From Vibrio xiamenensis (GTDB lineage: Bacteria > Pseudomonadota > Gammaproteobacteria > Enterobacterales > Vibrionaceae), in contig NZ_FNDD01000005.1 of assembly GCF_900100015.1 (NCBI RefSeq), positions 124,001 through 188,000 of the forward strand: DNA of 64,000 nucleotides, written 5' to 3'. The translations under genes were made by a program, and so were the position numbers. Under the pieces are notes generated by a model, which worked only from the letters and a program-made list of their open reading frames with translations, was not told where the DNA came from and did not search any database. Of the stretch, positions 9,173-16,033 are shown one piece after another; the stretch's first letter is position 1, and each line of letters starts with the position of its first letter.

Positions 9173-9240
9173 TATCTGCGTTTTAGGGGTATCTGAGTTT
9201 TAGGAGTATCTGCGTTTTAGAGGTATTTACGTCTGATACT
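9173..9240 (+). repeat. 17-bp tandem repeat, three copies plus a degenerate fourth
   Basis: Three consecutive 17-bp units (9173-9189, 9190-9206, 9207-9223) follow the pattern TATCTGMGTTTTAGRRG with two or three differences each. A diverged fourth unit runs into the end of the small convergent gene. The array lies just after the PilF-like stop codon. Function unknown. Confidence 0.8.
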
Positions 9241-9427
9241 ATTTGCGTTTGGTGTAGTGCGTGCGGCGGCGGCGCTTAACTTTCGCCGCGCGGTGGATGT
9301 TGCGATATTCGATGATGAGAATACGTACAAATGCCGCCAAGCCAATCAATAATAAACCGGCGAACAACCACAAAAAGCTGGTGCAAAACCATTCTGGCTG
9401 GCAAGGCATATAGATTTCAAATTCCAT
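9239..9427 (-). CDS. Small single-pass membrane protein
   Basis: I do not recognise this 62-residue protein as a named family. It has one transmembrane helix (FLWLFAGLLLIGLAAFVRILII, about residues 18-40), a short N-terminal part with two cysteines (CQPEWFC) and a very basic tail (KVKRRRRTHYTKRK), so the C terminus is expected in the cytoplasm. A strong ribosome site, AAGGAGG, lies 5 bp before the ATG and supports real translation. It is 37 bp upstream of rlmF's stop on the same strand, so it may be a tail gene of that transcript. Confidence 0.62.
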   Translation of the reverse strand: MEFEIYMPCQPEWFCTSFLWLFAGLLLIGLAAFVRILIIEYRNIHRAAKVKRRRRTHYTKRK

Positions 9428-9463
9428 ATGCCCTCCTTATTTTGCTGTATCGTTAACAAAAGT

Positions 9464-10486
9464 TTAGCACTTTTGTTTGAGCCACATCTGGCGCTCGGCT
9501 AAATTTTTAAAGCTCCACGCCACAAACCGACTCACTTTCTGCCCTTGCTGCATTTCCACCACTTTGGCTTCGACCGCGCCCGCTTTTTGCAGTTGCTTGC
9601 GCAGCCAGCGGACATTATCTTTTTTGGAAATTAAGCTTGAGAACCACAACACTTGGTGTGCGAAATGCTGACTTTCCAAGGCCATTTTTTTGATAAATGC
9701 CGCCTCTCCGCCGGGGCACCAAAGCTCGGCTTTTTGCCCGCCAAAGTTCAGCCCCGCATTTTGCGGTTTCGCGCTTTTATTGCCGCGTTTCGCTCGGCTG
9801 GCAGCCAAGTTGGTCTGCTTGCGCATGCTGCCCTGCGCCGCTTCTTGCTCAGAGGCGTGAAATGGCGGATTACACGTGGTGATGTCGTAAAACTCGCCGT
9901 CTTTAATCACATTGGCAAATATCGCTTGGCTGCTGGGCTGCAGACGGCATTCGATTTGACCATTTAGCACCGAATTGGCTTCAACAATACGCTTGGCGTT
10001 GTCGACCGATATCGGGTCGATATCGCTGCCCACATAGCGCCATCCGTATGCGCGACTGCCAACTATCGGATAGATGCAGTTGGCGCCAACACCGATATCA
10101 AGTGCCTGAATAAGCCGATGATTTAGCCCTTTGGCCTCGCGGTTTAACAGTTCGGCAAGGCGATGAATATAATCGGCGCGCCCTGGGATTGGCGGGCACA
10201 AAAAGCCTTGCGGAATTTGCCAATCGCTCACTTGATAAAAACTCGCCAGCAGCGCGCGATTCAGCATCAGCACCGACTCTGAGTTGGAAAAATCGATGCT
10301 CGCCTCTCCGCTTGGTGTCTTGACAACATGGGCTTTGAGCTCGGGAAGCGTGGCAACTAGAGCATTAAAATCGTAACGCCCGCCGTGAGGGTTACGTTTA
10401 TGCAGACCCGGCGCACTTTTCACTACCGACCATTTAAGCTCGCTATCACTCTGGTTATCACTTTGTGTGTTTTTATTGTTTTTCAT
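9464..10486 (-). CDS. rlmF: 23S rRNA (adenine-1618-N6)-methyltransferase
   Basis: RlmF methylates N6 of adenine 1618 in 23S rRNA using S-adenosylmethionine. The 340-residue protein shows the family order: N-terminal [19 protein letters not shown], the SAM-binding motif [21 protein letters not shown], and the catalytic NPPF motif of N6-adenine methylases ([13 protein letters not shown]). Its start codon follows immediately after the stop of the YgjP-like metallopeptidase gene (zero gap), so the two are cotranscribed. Confidence 0.94.
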   Translation of the reverse strand: MKNNKNTQSDNQSDSELKWSVVKSAPGLHKRNPHGGRYDFNALVATLPELKAHVVKTPSGEASIDFSNSESVLMLNRALLASFYQVSDWQIPQGFLCPPIPGRADYIHRLAELLNREAKGLNHRLIQALDIGVGANCIYPIVGSRAYGWRYVGSDIDPISVDNAKRIVEANSVLNGQIECRLQPSSQAIFANVIKDGEFYDITTCNPPFHASEQEAAQGSMRKQTNLAASRAKRGNKSAKPQNAGLNFGGQKAELWCPGGEAAFIKKMALESQHFAHQVLWFSSLISKKDNVRWLRKQLQKAGAVEAKVVEMQQGQKVSRFVAWSFKNLAERQMWLKQKC

Positions 10487-11053
10487 CTACTTACCCGCAC
10501 TCAACTCGTGATGAATCAAAAACAGCCGCGCATCCAACTCAAGCTGATGATAGTCAGGCAACATATGACAACAAAGCTGATAAAAGGCTTTATCGTGCTG
10601 CTTTTCTTTAATGTGAGCTAACTCGTGCACCACCAACATGCGCAGCAGTGGCTCCGGCGCTTGTTTGAATACACTGGCAATGCGAATTTCGTTTTTGGTT
10701 TTGATTTTATTGCCGTGCACTTTCGAGGCGTAGGTGTGCAAGCCAAGGGCGTTATGAATCAGGTGAATTTTATTGTCGTAGATGGCTTTACTCAGCGGAC
10801 TGCTTTTTTTCATATAGCGATTTTTCAGCGCCATGGTGTACTCAAACAGCGCTTTTTCGCTTTGAATTTCATGGTTATCTGGGTATTTGCGCTCAAACCA
10901 TTGGCTAAGTTTGTCGTTTTCAATCAACTTGGCGACTTGAGAGATGATCTCCTCAGGATAGCCCTGAATGTACTTTAATGCTGGGTGCACGGCGTTGCCT
11001 GTCTCGCTGTAGAAATAAATCGCCGCCAAGTGTACCTGATTCGCCCTTGCCAT
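10487..11053 (-). CDS. YgjP/M48-like zinc metallopeptidase
   Basis: Putative cytoplasmic zinc metallopeptidase of the YgjP (DUF45/WLM-like) group, 188 residues. The zinc motif HELAHIKEKQHDKAFY (HExxH plus a downstream His) sits near residue 145, preceded by LLRMLVVHELAH. In relatives the activity is poorly defined; a nucleic-acid or ribosome-associated role is sometimes inferred from context. The abutting rlmF gene, which modifies 23S rRNA, fits such a context but proves nothing. No signal peptide. Confidence 0.78.
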   Translation of the reverse strand: MARANQVHLAAIYFYSETGNAVHPALKYIQGYPEEIISQVAKLIENDKLSQWFERKYPDNHEIQSEKALFEYTMALKNRYMKKSSPLSKAIYDNKIHLIHNALGLHTYASKVHGNKIKTKNEIRIASVFKQAPEPLLRMLVVHELAHIKEKQHDKAFYQLCCHMLPDYHQLELDARLFLIHHELSAGK

Positions 11054-11102
11054 TCATCGCCTTTTGATTACACTCTAGCGTCGAATTAAACGGAGAAACC
11101 CT

Positions 11103-11330
11103 ATGAAACGTGTCGTCTTATACGTTAAAGACAAGTGCCCGCACTGCAAAGATGCCCAGCGCTATCTGGATTCAAAGAAGATTCCTTACCGTTTATGTAA
11201 CGCAAAAATGCAGCGTGGCCGTAAAGAACTTGATGCAATTGGCGCTCGCTCAGTCCCCGTGCTCAAAGTGGGCGATCGCATTATGATCGGCTGGAATCCT
11301 GGCAATTTTGACAAACTGTATCGCAGCTAA
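11103..11330 (+). CDS. Glutaredoxin-family thiol protein
   Basis: A 75-residue thioredoxin-fold protein with a CPHC active site (KDKCPHCKDAQRYLDS, Cys13/Cys16) and the cis-proline motif RSVPVLKVGD. The size and arrangement fit NrdH-like or minimal glutaredoxins. It probably reduces disulfides or mixed glutathione disulfides in the cytoplasm. A good ribosome site (GGAG, 7 bp) precedes the ATG. The gene is convergent with the LysR gene and overlaps its 3' end by 4 bp. Confidence 0.82.
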   Translation: MKRVVLYVKDKCPHCKDAQRYLDSKKIPYRLCNAKMQRGRKELDAIGARSVPVLKVGDRIMIGWNPGNFDKLYRS

Positions 11331-12196
11331 ACGTACTGCTTTACAAACTCGATAAACGCTTGGTCGGCCTTAGACAGATAGCCATCTCGCCGCCAAGCCA
11401 GCACCAATTTAAACGTCACTGGCTGCTCAAAGGAAATGGCGCGCACACTCGGCTCGTTATCGGTCACCAACGTTAATAGTGACGTCATCGCAAACTCGTG
11501 TTTTACAATGCTCAGAATCAACGGCAGTAAGTTGGTTTCAAACGCGACGTTCATATTATAGCCATGGGTGTTGGCTTTTGACTCAATAAACTCACGGTGA
11601 AAATACCCGGGTTTAAACATCACAAGTTCTTGATCGAAAAAGGTATCAAAGCTCATCACTTTACTGTCCGCCAGCGGATGCTGACTGCCGACCACCGCGA
11701 CCATTTCCGCATCCAATAAATCGTCGGTTTCGAGCTCGTCAGTGACATCGTCACTGACAATCACTCCAAGGTCGAGCTCACCATCGATCAACATTTGGCG
11801 AATCGAGCGCGTCCCGGCATCAATGAGGGTCAGTTTTAAATTCGGGTAGTGATTTTTGAACGCCATCAAAATCTGCGGAAAAAAATACGATCCCATCATA
11901 CTTGGCGCGCCAAGTTTCACCTCGCCTTTTTCCAACCCTTTAAGCTCATCAACCGCCAACTGCGCATCATCAATTTGCTGCAAAATGCGTTTGGCATGTT
12001 CATAGAGCATATTGCCTTCATTGGTGAGGTCGATTTTGCGGTCGTCACGGCGAAACAGCTTCATGCCTAATTGTTGCTCGAATTTTTTTATTGAGATACT
12101 CAGCGCAGGCTGAGCAATATGCAGCTGATTAGCTGCAGCGGTGAAGTTGCGGTGCTCAGCCACCGCGACGAAATGTTTTAACTGACGACTGTCCAT
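11327..12196 (-). CDS. LysR-family transcriptional regulator
   Basis: LTTR of 289 residues: an N-terminal winged helix-turn-helix (MDSRQLKHFVAVAEHRNFTAAANQLHIAQPALSISIKKFE, residues 1-60) followed by a periplasmic-binding-protein-like effector domain (about 90-289). It is divergent from an MFS exporter gene, the usual arrangement for an LTTR that controls its neighbour and itself. Two near-identical AT-rich 15-bp sites in the shared intergenic region are good binding-site candidates. The effector is unknown. Confidence 0.92.
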   Translation of the reverse strand: MDSRQLKHFVAVAEHRNFTAAANQLHIAQPALSISIKKFEQQLGMKLFRRDDRKIDLTNEGNMLYEHAKRILQQIDDAQLAVDELKGLEKGEVKLGAPSMMGSYFFPQILMAFKNHYPNLKLTLIDAGTRSIRQMLIDGELDLGVIVSDDVTDELETDDLLDAEMVAVVGSQHPLADSKVMSFDTFFDQELVMFKPGYFHREFIESKANTHGYNMNVAFETNLLPLILSIVKHEFAMTSLLTLVTDNEPSVRAISFEQPVTFKLVLAWRRDGYLSKADQAFIEFVKQYV

Positions 12197-12216
12197 GCGC
12201 GTTCCATTTAATCACT

Positions 12217-12231
12217 ATATATTTAGTATAT
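12217..12231. promoter_or_regulatory. Candidate LysR operator, copy 1
   Basis: ATATATTTAGTATAT, an imperfect dyad with the T-N11-A spacing typical of LysR boxes, 21 bp upstream of the lysR start. It differs at one base from copy 2; the copies are 31 bp apart, about three helical turns. Confidence 0.5.
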
Positions 12232-12247
12232 GGAAATTATATTTTTA

Positions 12248-12262
12248 ATATATTTTGTATAT
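12248..12262. promoter_or_regulatory. Candidate LysR operator, copy 2
   Basis: ATATATTTTGTATAT, 14 of 15 bases identical to copy 1 and on the same face of the helix, 50 bp before the MFS start. Together the two sites could hold an LTTR tetramer. Confidence 0.5.
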
Positions 12263-12312
12263 CACAAAAAGATTGTTAGTTTGGCGTGGTAAACCGATTT
12301 TTGAGGCGCACC

Positions 12313-13521
12313 ATGATTTCCTTAGGCAGTTCCGAGTATAAAAAAGTTACCCTCAGCTTAGCACTGGGCTCTTTTTTAGTGTTTTGTAATTTGTATCTTT
12401 TCCAACCCATGCTGCCGACCATGGCGCAGCATTTTGGTTTATCGGAAACCCGCATTAACTGGATTTTTGCTGCCTCAACACTGGCGCTGTCGATAAGCTT
12501 AGTGCCTTGGGCGGTCAGTTCAGAATCATTTGGTCGCCGTAAAGTGATGTTAATTGGCTTATTTGCCATGCCCGTGATTGGCGCGCTGATGCTGCTGAGC
12601 GAACAATTTTGGCTGATCGTAGCCTGCCGCGCACTGATGGGCATCGCCATCGCGGCGTTTGCCTCCGTTGCAGTCGCCTACATGGCCGAAGAGCTTGAAC
12701 CCAAGGCCTTTAGCCAAGCCATCGGCAGCTACATCGCGGCAAACTCGCTTGGTGGTATCACCGGGCGGATCATGGGCGGCACCTTAACGGATGCACTTGG
12801 CTGGCACTCAGCCGTGCTGGTGATGATGGCTATTACCTTGGTGGGGATTTTATTGGTCGCGTATCTGCTCCCTGCCCAACGCCATTTTACGCCGCAACGT
12901 GGCATGCTGCGCGCGCACAATCGCTCGCTGCTCACGCACATGAAAAATCCACAATTGTTTACTGCGATGCTGATTGGCGGCGCTAACTTTGCTTTGTTTG
13001 TTAACCTCTACTCGGTGATGGGCTTTCGCTTGGTCGCGGCGCCGCACAATCTGCCTGTTGGTTTAGCCTCACTGATTTTCGTCTGCTATCTGGGCGGAAC
13101 CATCAGCTCAAAACTTTCCGGCCGCTGGAGCCAACACCATTCGCCGCTCAATGGCATGCTGCTCGGCGCTTGCTTAAGCCTAAGTGGCATGTTGCTGGCC
13201 TACTTTGAGTGGATTCCAAGCATGTTAGTTGGCTTAATGCTGATAAGCTTTGGCGCATTTTTCACCCACACTCTCGCCTACGCTTGGGTAAGCCAAAAAG
13301 CGCCAAGTGCCAAAGCCACCGCCACCGCGCTGTATTTAGTACACTACTACATTGGCGGCAGCCTCGGCGGATTCTTCTTGATCTATTGCTGGCAAATCCA
13401 ACGTTGGGCTGGCGTGATTGGCGGTGGATTGTTGCTTTACGTTGTGGTGTTTATGCTCTGTTTTCGCCTCAAAGGCATGCAGAGCAAACTGCAGACAAAA
13501 ACCAAGCTCGAAGCGGTTTAA
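12313..13521 (+). CDS. MFS transporter, YnfM/AraJ-like exporter
   Basis: Major facilitator superfamily transporter of 402 residues with twelve predicted helices. Family motifs are visible: motif A after helix 2 (SESFGRRKVMLIGLF), the PMLPTMAQHFGLSE start pattern, and a symmetrical second half. The closest resemblance is to YnfM-like transporters, which often export drugs or metabolites. ATG at 12313 is preferred (GAGG 6 bp upstream) over an in-frame GTG at 12286. It is probably controlled by the divergent LysR protein. Confidence 0.88.
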   Translation: MISLGSSEYKKVTLSLALGSFLVFCNLYLFQPMLPTMAQHFGLSETRINWIFAASTLALSISLVPWAVSSESFGRRKVMLIGLFAMPVIGALMLLSEQFWLIVACRALMGIAIAAFASVAVAYMAEELEPKAFSQAIGSYIAANSLGGITGRIMGGTLTDALGWHSAVLVMMAITLVGILLVAYLLPAQRHFTPQRGMLRAHNRSLLTHMKNPQLFTAMLIGGANFALFVNLYSVMGFRLVAAPHNLPVGLASLIFVCYLGGTISSKLSGRWSQHHSPLNGMLLGACLSLSGMLLAYFEWIPSMLVGLMLISFGAFFTHTLAYAWVSQKAPSAKATATALYLVHYYIGGSLGGFFLIYCWQIQRWAGVIGGGLLLYVVVFMLCFRLKGMQSKLQTKTKLEAV

Positions 13522-13563
13522 TTTGCTATGCTGCGCGGCAAATCATAATCAAAGCAAAGCTCA

Positions 13564-14145
13564 ATGACTCAAGATTTACCGACTCGCGCCCATCAAGACA
13601 TCATTCGAACCGTTAATACCTGGCTCGATGATGTGGTGATCGGCCTAAACCTATGTCCGTTTGCCGCTAAGCCGCAGCGTAATCAGCAGATTCGAATTGT
13701 GGTCAGCGACGCGGATAGCGACGAAAAGCTGCTCGAAGATCTGCTCACTCAATTTATCGAGCTTGACAATACACCGGCCGAAACGCTCGACACCACTCTG
13801 GTGGTGGTGCCGAATATGCTCAGCGATTTCTACGATTACAACCTGTTTATTGACTGGATTGACGCCGTGATTCGCCAGCAAGGCTGGGAAGGCGTCTATC
13901 AAGTGGCGACCTTTCATCCCGATTACTGCTTTGCCGACAGCGAGCCCGATGACGCTGAAAACCTGACCAATCGCTCGCCATATCCGATTTTCCACCTGAT
14001 TCGCGAAGCCAGCATGGAGCGGGTACTCAAACACTACCCAGATCCAGAAGCGATCCCTGAGGCCAATATGGAAAAAGTGGCCAATCTCAGTGACGCACAG
14101 CGCCAAGCGCTATTTCCTTATTTGTTTAATAAAATTGTTAAATAA
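13564..14145 (+). CDS. DUF1415 family protein
   Basis: A 193-residue cytoplasmic protein of the DUF1415 family, recognised from DVVIGLNLCPFAAKPQRNQQIRIVVS near the N terminus, LVVVPNMLSDFYDYNLFIDWIDAVI in the middle, and FHPDYCFADSEPDDAENLTNRSPYPIFHLIRE. Function unknown. The conserved Cys and His/Asp residues have been noticed in the family but no activity is established. It lies 42 bp after the MFS gene on the same strand and may be cotranscribed. Confidence 0.85.
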   Translation: MTQDLPTRAHQDIIRTVNTWLDDVVIGLNLCPFAAKPQRNQQIRIVVSDADSDEKLLEDLLTQFIELDNTPAETLDTTLVVVPNMLSDFYDYNLFIDWIDAVIRQQGWEGVYQVATFHPDYCFADSEPDDAENLTNRSPYPIFHLIREASMERVLKHYPDPEAIPEANMEKVANLSDAQRQALFPYLFNKIVK

Positions 14146-14245
14146 AAACGTGTTTAAAAACTAACAACCTTAAGCATTTAAAGCCGTTGGCGTAATCGCT
14201 AAAAGCGCCAACACCGCTTCCATTTAAACCTCGCACAATCACGCT

Positions 14246-14276
14246 CACCGCGGCGAAATTGTCGCACCGCGGCGAA
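14246..14276. promoter_or_regulatory. Twin 12-bp direct repeats before a promoter
   Basis: CACCGCGGCGAA occurs at 14246-14257 and again at 14265-14276 (19 bp apart), each with the CCGCGG dyad. They lie directly upstream of a plausible -35/-10 pair (TTGGTA, TTACTAT) for the pyrophosphohydrolase gene, so they may bind a regulator; none is known to me. Confidence 0.35.
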
Positions 14277-14320
14277 CTTGGTACTATTGCGCGATATTTT
14301 TACTATTTCGGATCAAGCAA

Positions 14321-14896
14321 ATGCACTTATCAAAACTGACTCAACCTCTTTTCGATCACCTATATCAAGATATCAGCGAATTTCGCAGCACCTTTGATTT
14401 GCCTGTTGCCAAGCCGGACACTCTGGATGACAAAGGCGATACGCTGCATACCTCGCTTGCGATTGAAGAGTTGACTGAACTTGCCGAAGCCGACAGCAAG
14501 GTCGAGCAAGCGGACGCGATCGTCGATACCGTGTATGTGTTGATGGGCCGTCTTGTGCACCTTGGTCAAAGCAAAGTCGAAGACAATTTGGCGATCAGCT
14601 ATTTAATCGACTTGCTACTCAATGTTGCGGTTAACCGTGGCATTGAATTTTTGCCATGTTGGGATGAAGTCCACTCTAGCAATATGAGCAAAGTGTGCCG
14701 CAGCGAACAAGAATACGCAGAAACCGAAGCGCACTACGCAAGCCAAGGCATTCGCTTGATGGCCGTACAAAAAGGCGATTACATCATTGCCAAATGTGCA
14801 GAGGATTTTGTCTCTGAAGCAAAAACCATTCGCCAAGGTAAGGTGCTGAAATCGGTGTATTACCGTCCAGCCGATCTCAAAGCGCTGACACAATAA
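14321..14896 (+). CDS. PRA-PH/MazG-like pyrophosphohydrolase
   Basis: Predicted all-alpha NTP pyrophosphohydrolase of 191 residues. The metal-binding helix pair typical of the HisE/MazG superfamily is visible: SLAIEELTELAEAD (residues 47-60, ExxE) followed by EQADAIVDTVYVLMG (ExxD). The C-terminal 90 residues look like an additional domain (ADLKALTQ end). Such enzymes hydrolyse nucleoside triphosphates or phosphoribosyl-ATP to monophosphates; the substrate is not clear. It stands alone, with its own promoter-like sequence. Confidence 0.78.
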   Translation: MHLSKLTQPLFDHLYQDISEFRSTFDLPVAKPDTLDDKGDTLHTSLAIEELTELAEADSKVEQADAIVDTVYVLMGRLVHLGQSKVEDNLAISYLIDLLLNVAVNRGIEFLPCWDEVHSSNMSKVCRSEQEYAETEAHYASQGIRLMAVQKGDYIIAKCAEDFVSEAKTIRQGKVLKSVYYRPADLKALTQ

Positions 14897-14921
14897 TCTC
14901 GCTTGTGCCTGAATGACAGGC

Positions 14922-14957
14922 AAAAAAAACGCCACCTCAGGGAGACCGGGGTGGCGT
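14922..14957 (-). terminator. Terminator of candidate small RNA
   Basis: On the minus strand an 8-bp stem (ACGCCACC/GGTGGCGT) is followed by eight T residues. It lies 184 bp beyond btuD, so it could also end btuD read-through. Confidence 0.85.
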
Positions 14958-15012
14958 GTAAATGTCATAGTCAAGAAATGACATAAAGCCTAACAAGAAC
15001 GAGAATGTATCA
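14922..15012 (-). ncRNA. Candidate sigma-54-dependent small RNA of about 91 nt
   Basis: A compact transcription unit in a 244-bp gap without genes. On the minus strand a sigma-54-type promoter (15022-15038) predicts a start near 15012. The transcript would carry a short hairpin (TGTCAT-N9-ATGACA, 14963-14983) and end in a strong terminator hairpin (ACGCCACC-N13-GGTGGCGT) followed by eight U residues. The terminator loop contains the C-rich stretch UCUCCCU, complementary to Shine-Dalgarno sequences. The architecture resembles the Vibrio Qrr RNAs, but the conserved Qrr target-pairing core is absent, so it is not Qrr. The terminator cannot serve the plus-strand gene, because its T tract lies on the minus strand. 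Prediction only; a 15-codon reading frame (14984 to 14937) inside it has no clear ribosome site. Confidence 0.6.
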
Positions 15013-15021
15013 CTCTCTATA

Positions 15022-15038
15022 ATGCCAACCTCATGCCA
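15022..15038 (-). promoter_or_regulatory. Sigma-54 promoter
   Basis: Minus-strand TTGGCATGAGGTTGGCA matches the sigma-54 consensus TGGCACG-N4-TTGCW at 10 of 12 defined positions, with the invariant GG (-24) and GC (-12) at the exact spacing. Such promoters need an enhancer-binding activator. Confidence 0.7.
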
Positions 15039-15123
15039 ACTTTTTTAAAAACGTTAACTAATTGATTTATAAGTATTTGGTATTTTTCTCTCTAATATCA
15101 TTAGCCTAGCACTAACCATAACA

Positions 15124-15136
15124 GTGCAAACTGCAC
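15124..15136. promoter_or_regulatory. TGCA-N3-TGCA dyad, candidate LuxO-type activator site
   Basis: GTGCAAACTGCAC is a perfect inverted repeat centred about 106 bp upstream of the sigma-54 -12 element, where enhancer-binding proteins normally bind. Its core equals that of the published LuxO site (TTGCA-N3-TGCAA), although the outer bases differ. It also lies just after the btuD stop, so a chance or RNA-structure role is possible. Confidence 0.4.
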
Positions 15137-15140
15137 CGAA

Positions 15141-15896
15141 TTAATCAAACAAAAGCACATTTTTCCCATTAAACTCAACACGTTGCACATGACTGGCAAA
15201 AACATCGCTCAAAGTTTGCGATGTCATCACCTCACTGGCCACGCCAAAATCGACCAACACACCTTTTTTTAGCACTAAGGTTTTGTCGGCAAATTGCAAT
15301 GCGCGATTCAGATCGTGGTTGGCCATCAGCACAATCAAACCCATTTGCGCCATGCGGCGGATCAACTGATATAACAAGGCTTCTTGGCCAATATCCAAAG
15401 GCGCAGCTGGTTCATCGAGCAATAATAACCGTGCGTATGGATTGAGGGTTGGCCACACTTGCAAGCAAATACCCGCCAAACGCACGCGCTGCCATTCACC
15501 ACCAGAAAGCTCCGCTATCGAGCGATGCAATTTATCTTCTAATTTAAGCAGCGCGCTGAGCTCTTCCACCGCCGCAGTAATGTGCGGCGAATTCGGCTCA
15601 ACAAACGAAGGGACGGATAACGACAGATATTGTGCCACACCAATCGCAAACGGAGGCTTACCGCTTTGGGTCAAATAGGCACGGCGCGAGGCCAGCGTTT
15701 CAACTGAGAGCTCGGTAATTTGCTCATCAAACAACTGTGCTTCACCACCGAATTCGATCATACCGGCAATCGCCGACAACAAGGTGCTTTTGCCGCTGCC
15801 ATTTGGCCCGACAATATGAACAACTTCGCCAGCAGCGGCGTCAAACGAAAGCGGTAATAGTCGAGTATTAACCGTTAAACTGCGGATGGAAAGCAT
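15141..15896 (-). CDS. btuD: Vitamin B12 import ATP-binding protein
   Basis: ATPase subunit of the BtuCDF cobalamin importer. From ATG at 15896 the protein has 251 residues, the normal length; a GTG at 15929 would only add an unrelated leader. Walker A is GPNGSGKST (30-38), the ABC signature is LSGGEWQRVRLAG, Walker B is ARLLLLDEP, and the H-loop is ANHDLN. Its partner btuC is 4.1 kb upstream on the same strand rather than adjacent, because two pectate lyase genes with their own terminators lie between. btuD therefore probably depends on a promoter in the 15897-15980 gap or on read-through. btuF is not in the window. Confidence 0.92.
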   Translation of the reverse strand: MLSIRSLTVNTRLLPLSFDAAAGEVVHIVGPNGSGKSTLLSAIAGMIEFGGEAQLFDEQITELSVETLASRRAYLTQSGKPPFAIGVAQYLSLSVPSFVEPNSPHITAAVEELSALLKLEDKLHRSIAELSGGEWQRVRLAGICLQVWPTLNPYARLLLLDEPAAPLDIGQEALLYQLIRRMAQMGLIVLMANHDLNRALQFADKTLVLKKGVLVDFGVASEVMTSQTLSDVFASHVQRVEFNGKNVLLFD

Positions 15897-15980
15897 TGAT
15901 AAATCATCCAAATAAACACTTGCCCTCACCTTACCCGATTCGCTGGCGAGAAGAAACGAATGATCAAAGTTGGTGACACA

Positions 15981-16005
15981 AAAAGCCCACCTTTCGGTGG
16001 GCTTT
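15981..16005 (-). terminator. Terminator of the first pectate lyase gene
   Basis: AAAGCCCACC-TTTC-GGTGGGCTTT, a 10-bp perfect stem with a tetraloop, followed on the minus strand by further T residues. It lies between the lyase stop and btuD and should reduce transcription into btuD. Confidence 0.85.
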
Positions 16006-16033
16006 GAAGATCAAAGCAAAACTCGCTAGCGAT

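Noticed and set aside
14937..14984. 15-codon minus-strand frame (MSFLDYDIYTPPRSP) within the small RNA
   Set aside because: No clear Shine-Dalgarno and it runs into the terminator stem; kept only as a possible dual-function RNA in the RNA entry.
14922..15012. Identity of the small RNA with Qrr
   Set aside because: The sigma-54 promoter and LuxO-like dyad are similar, but the conserved Qrr pairing core is not present.
15124..15136. NtrC binding site reading of the TGCA dyad
   Set aside because: NtrC sites have TGCAC-N5-GTGCA order; the arms here are reversed (GTGCA-N3-TGCAC), closer to LuxO-type sites.
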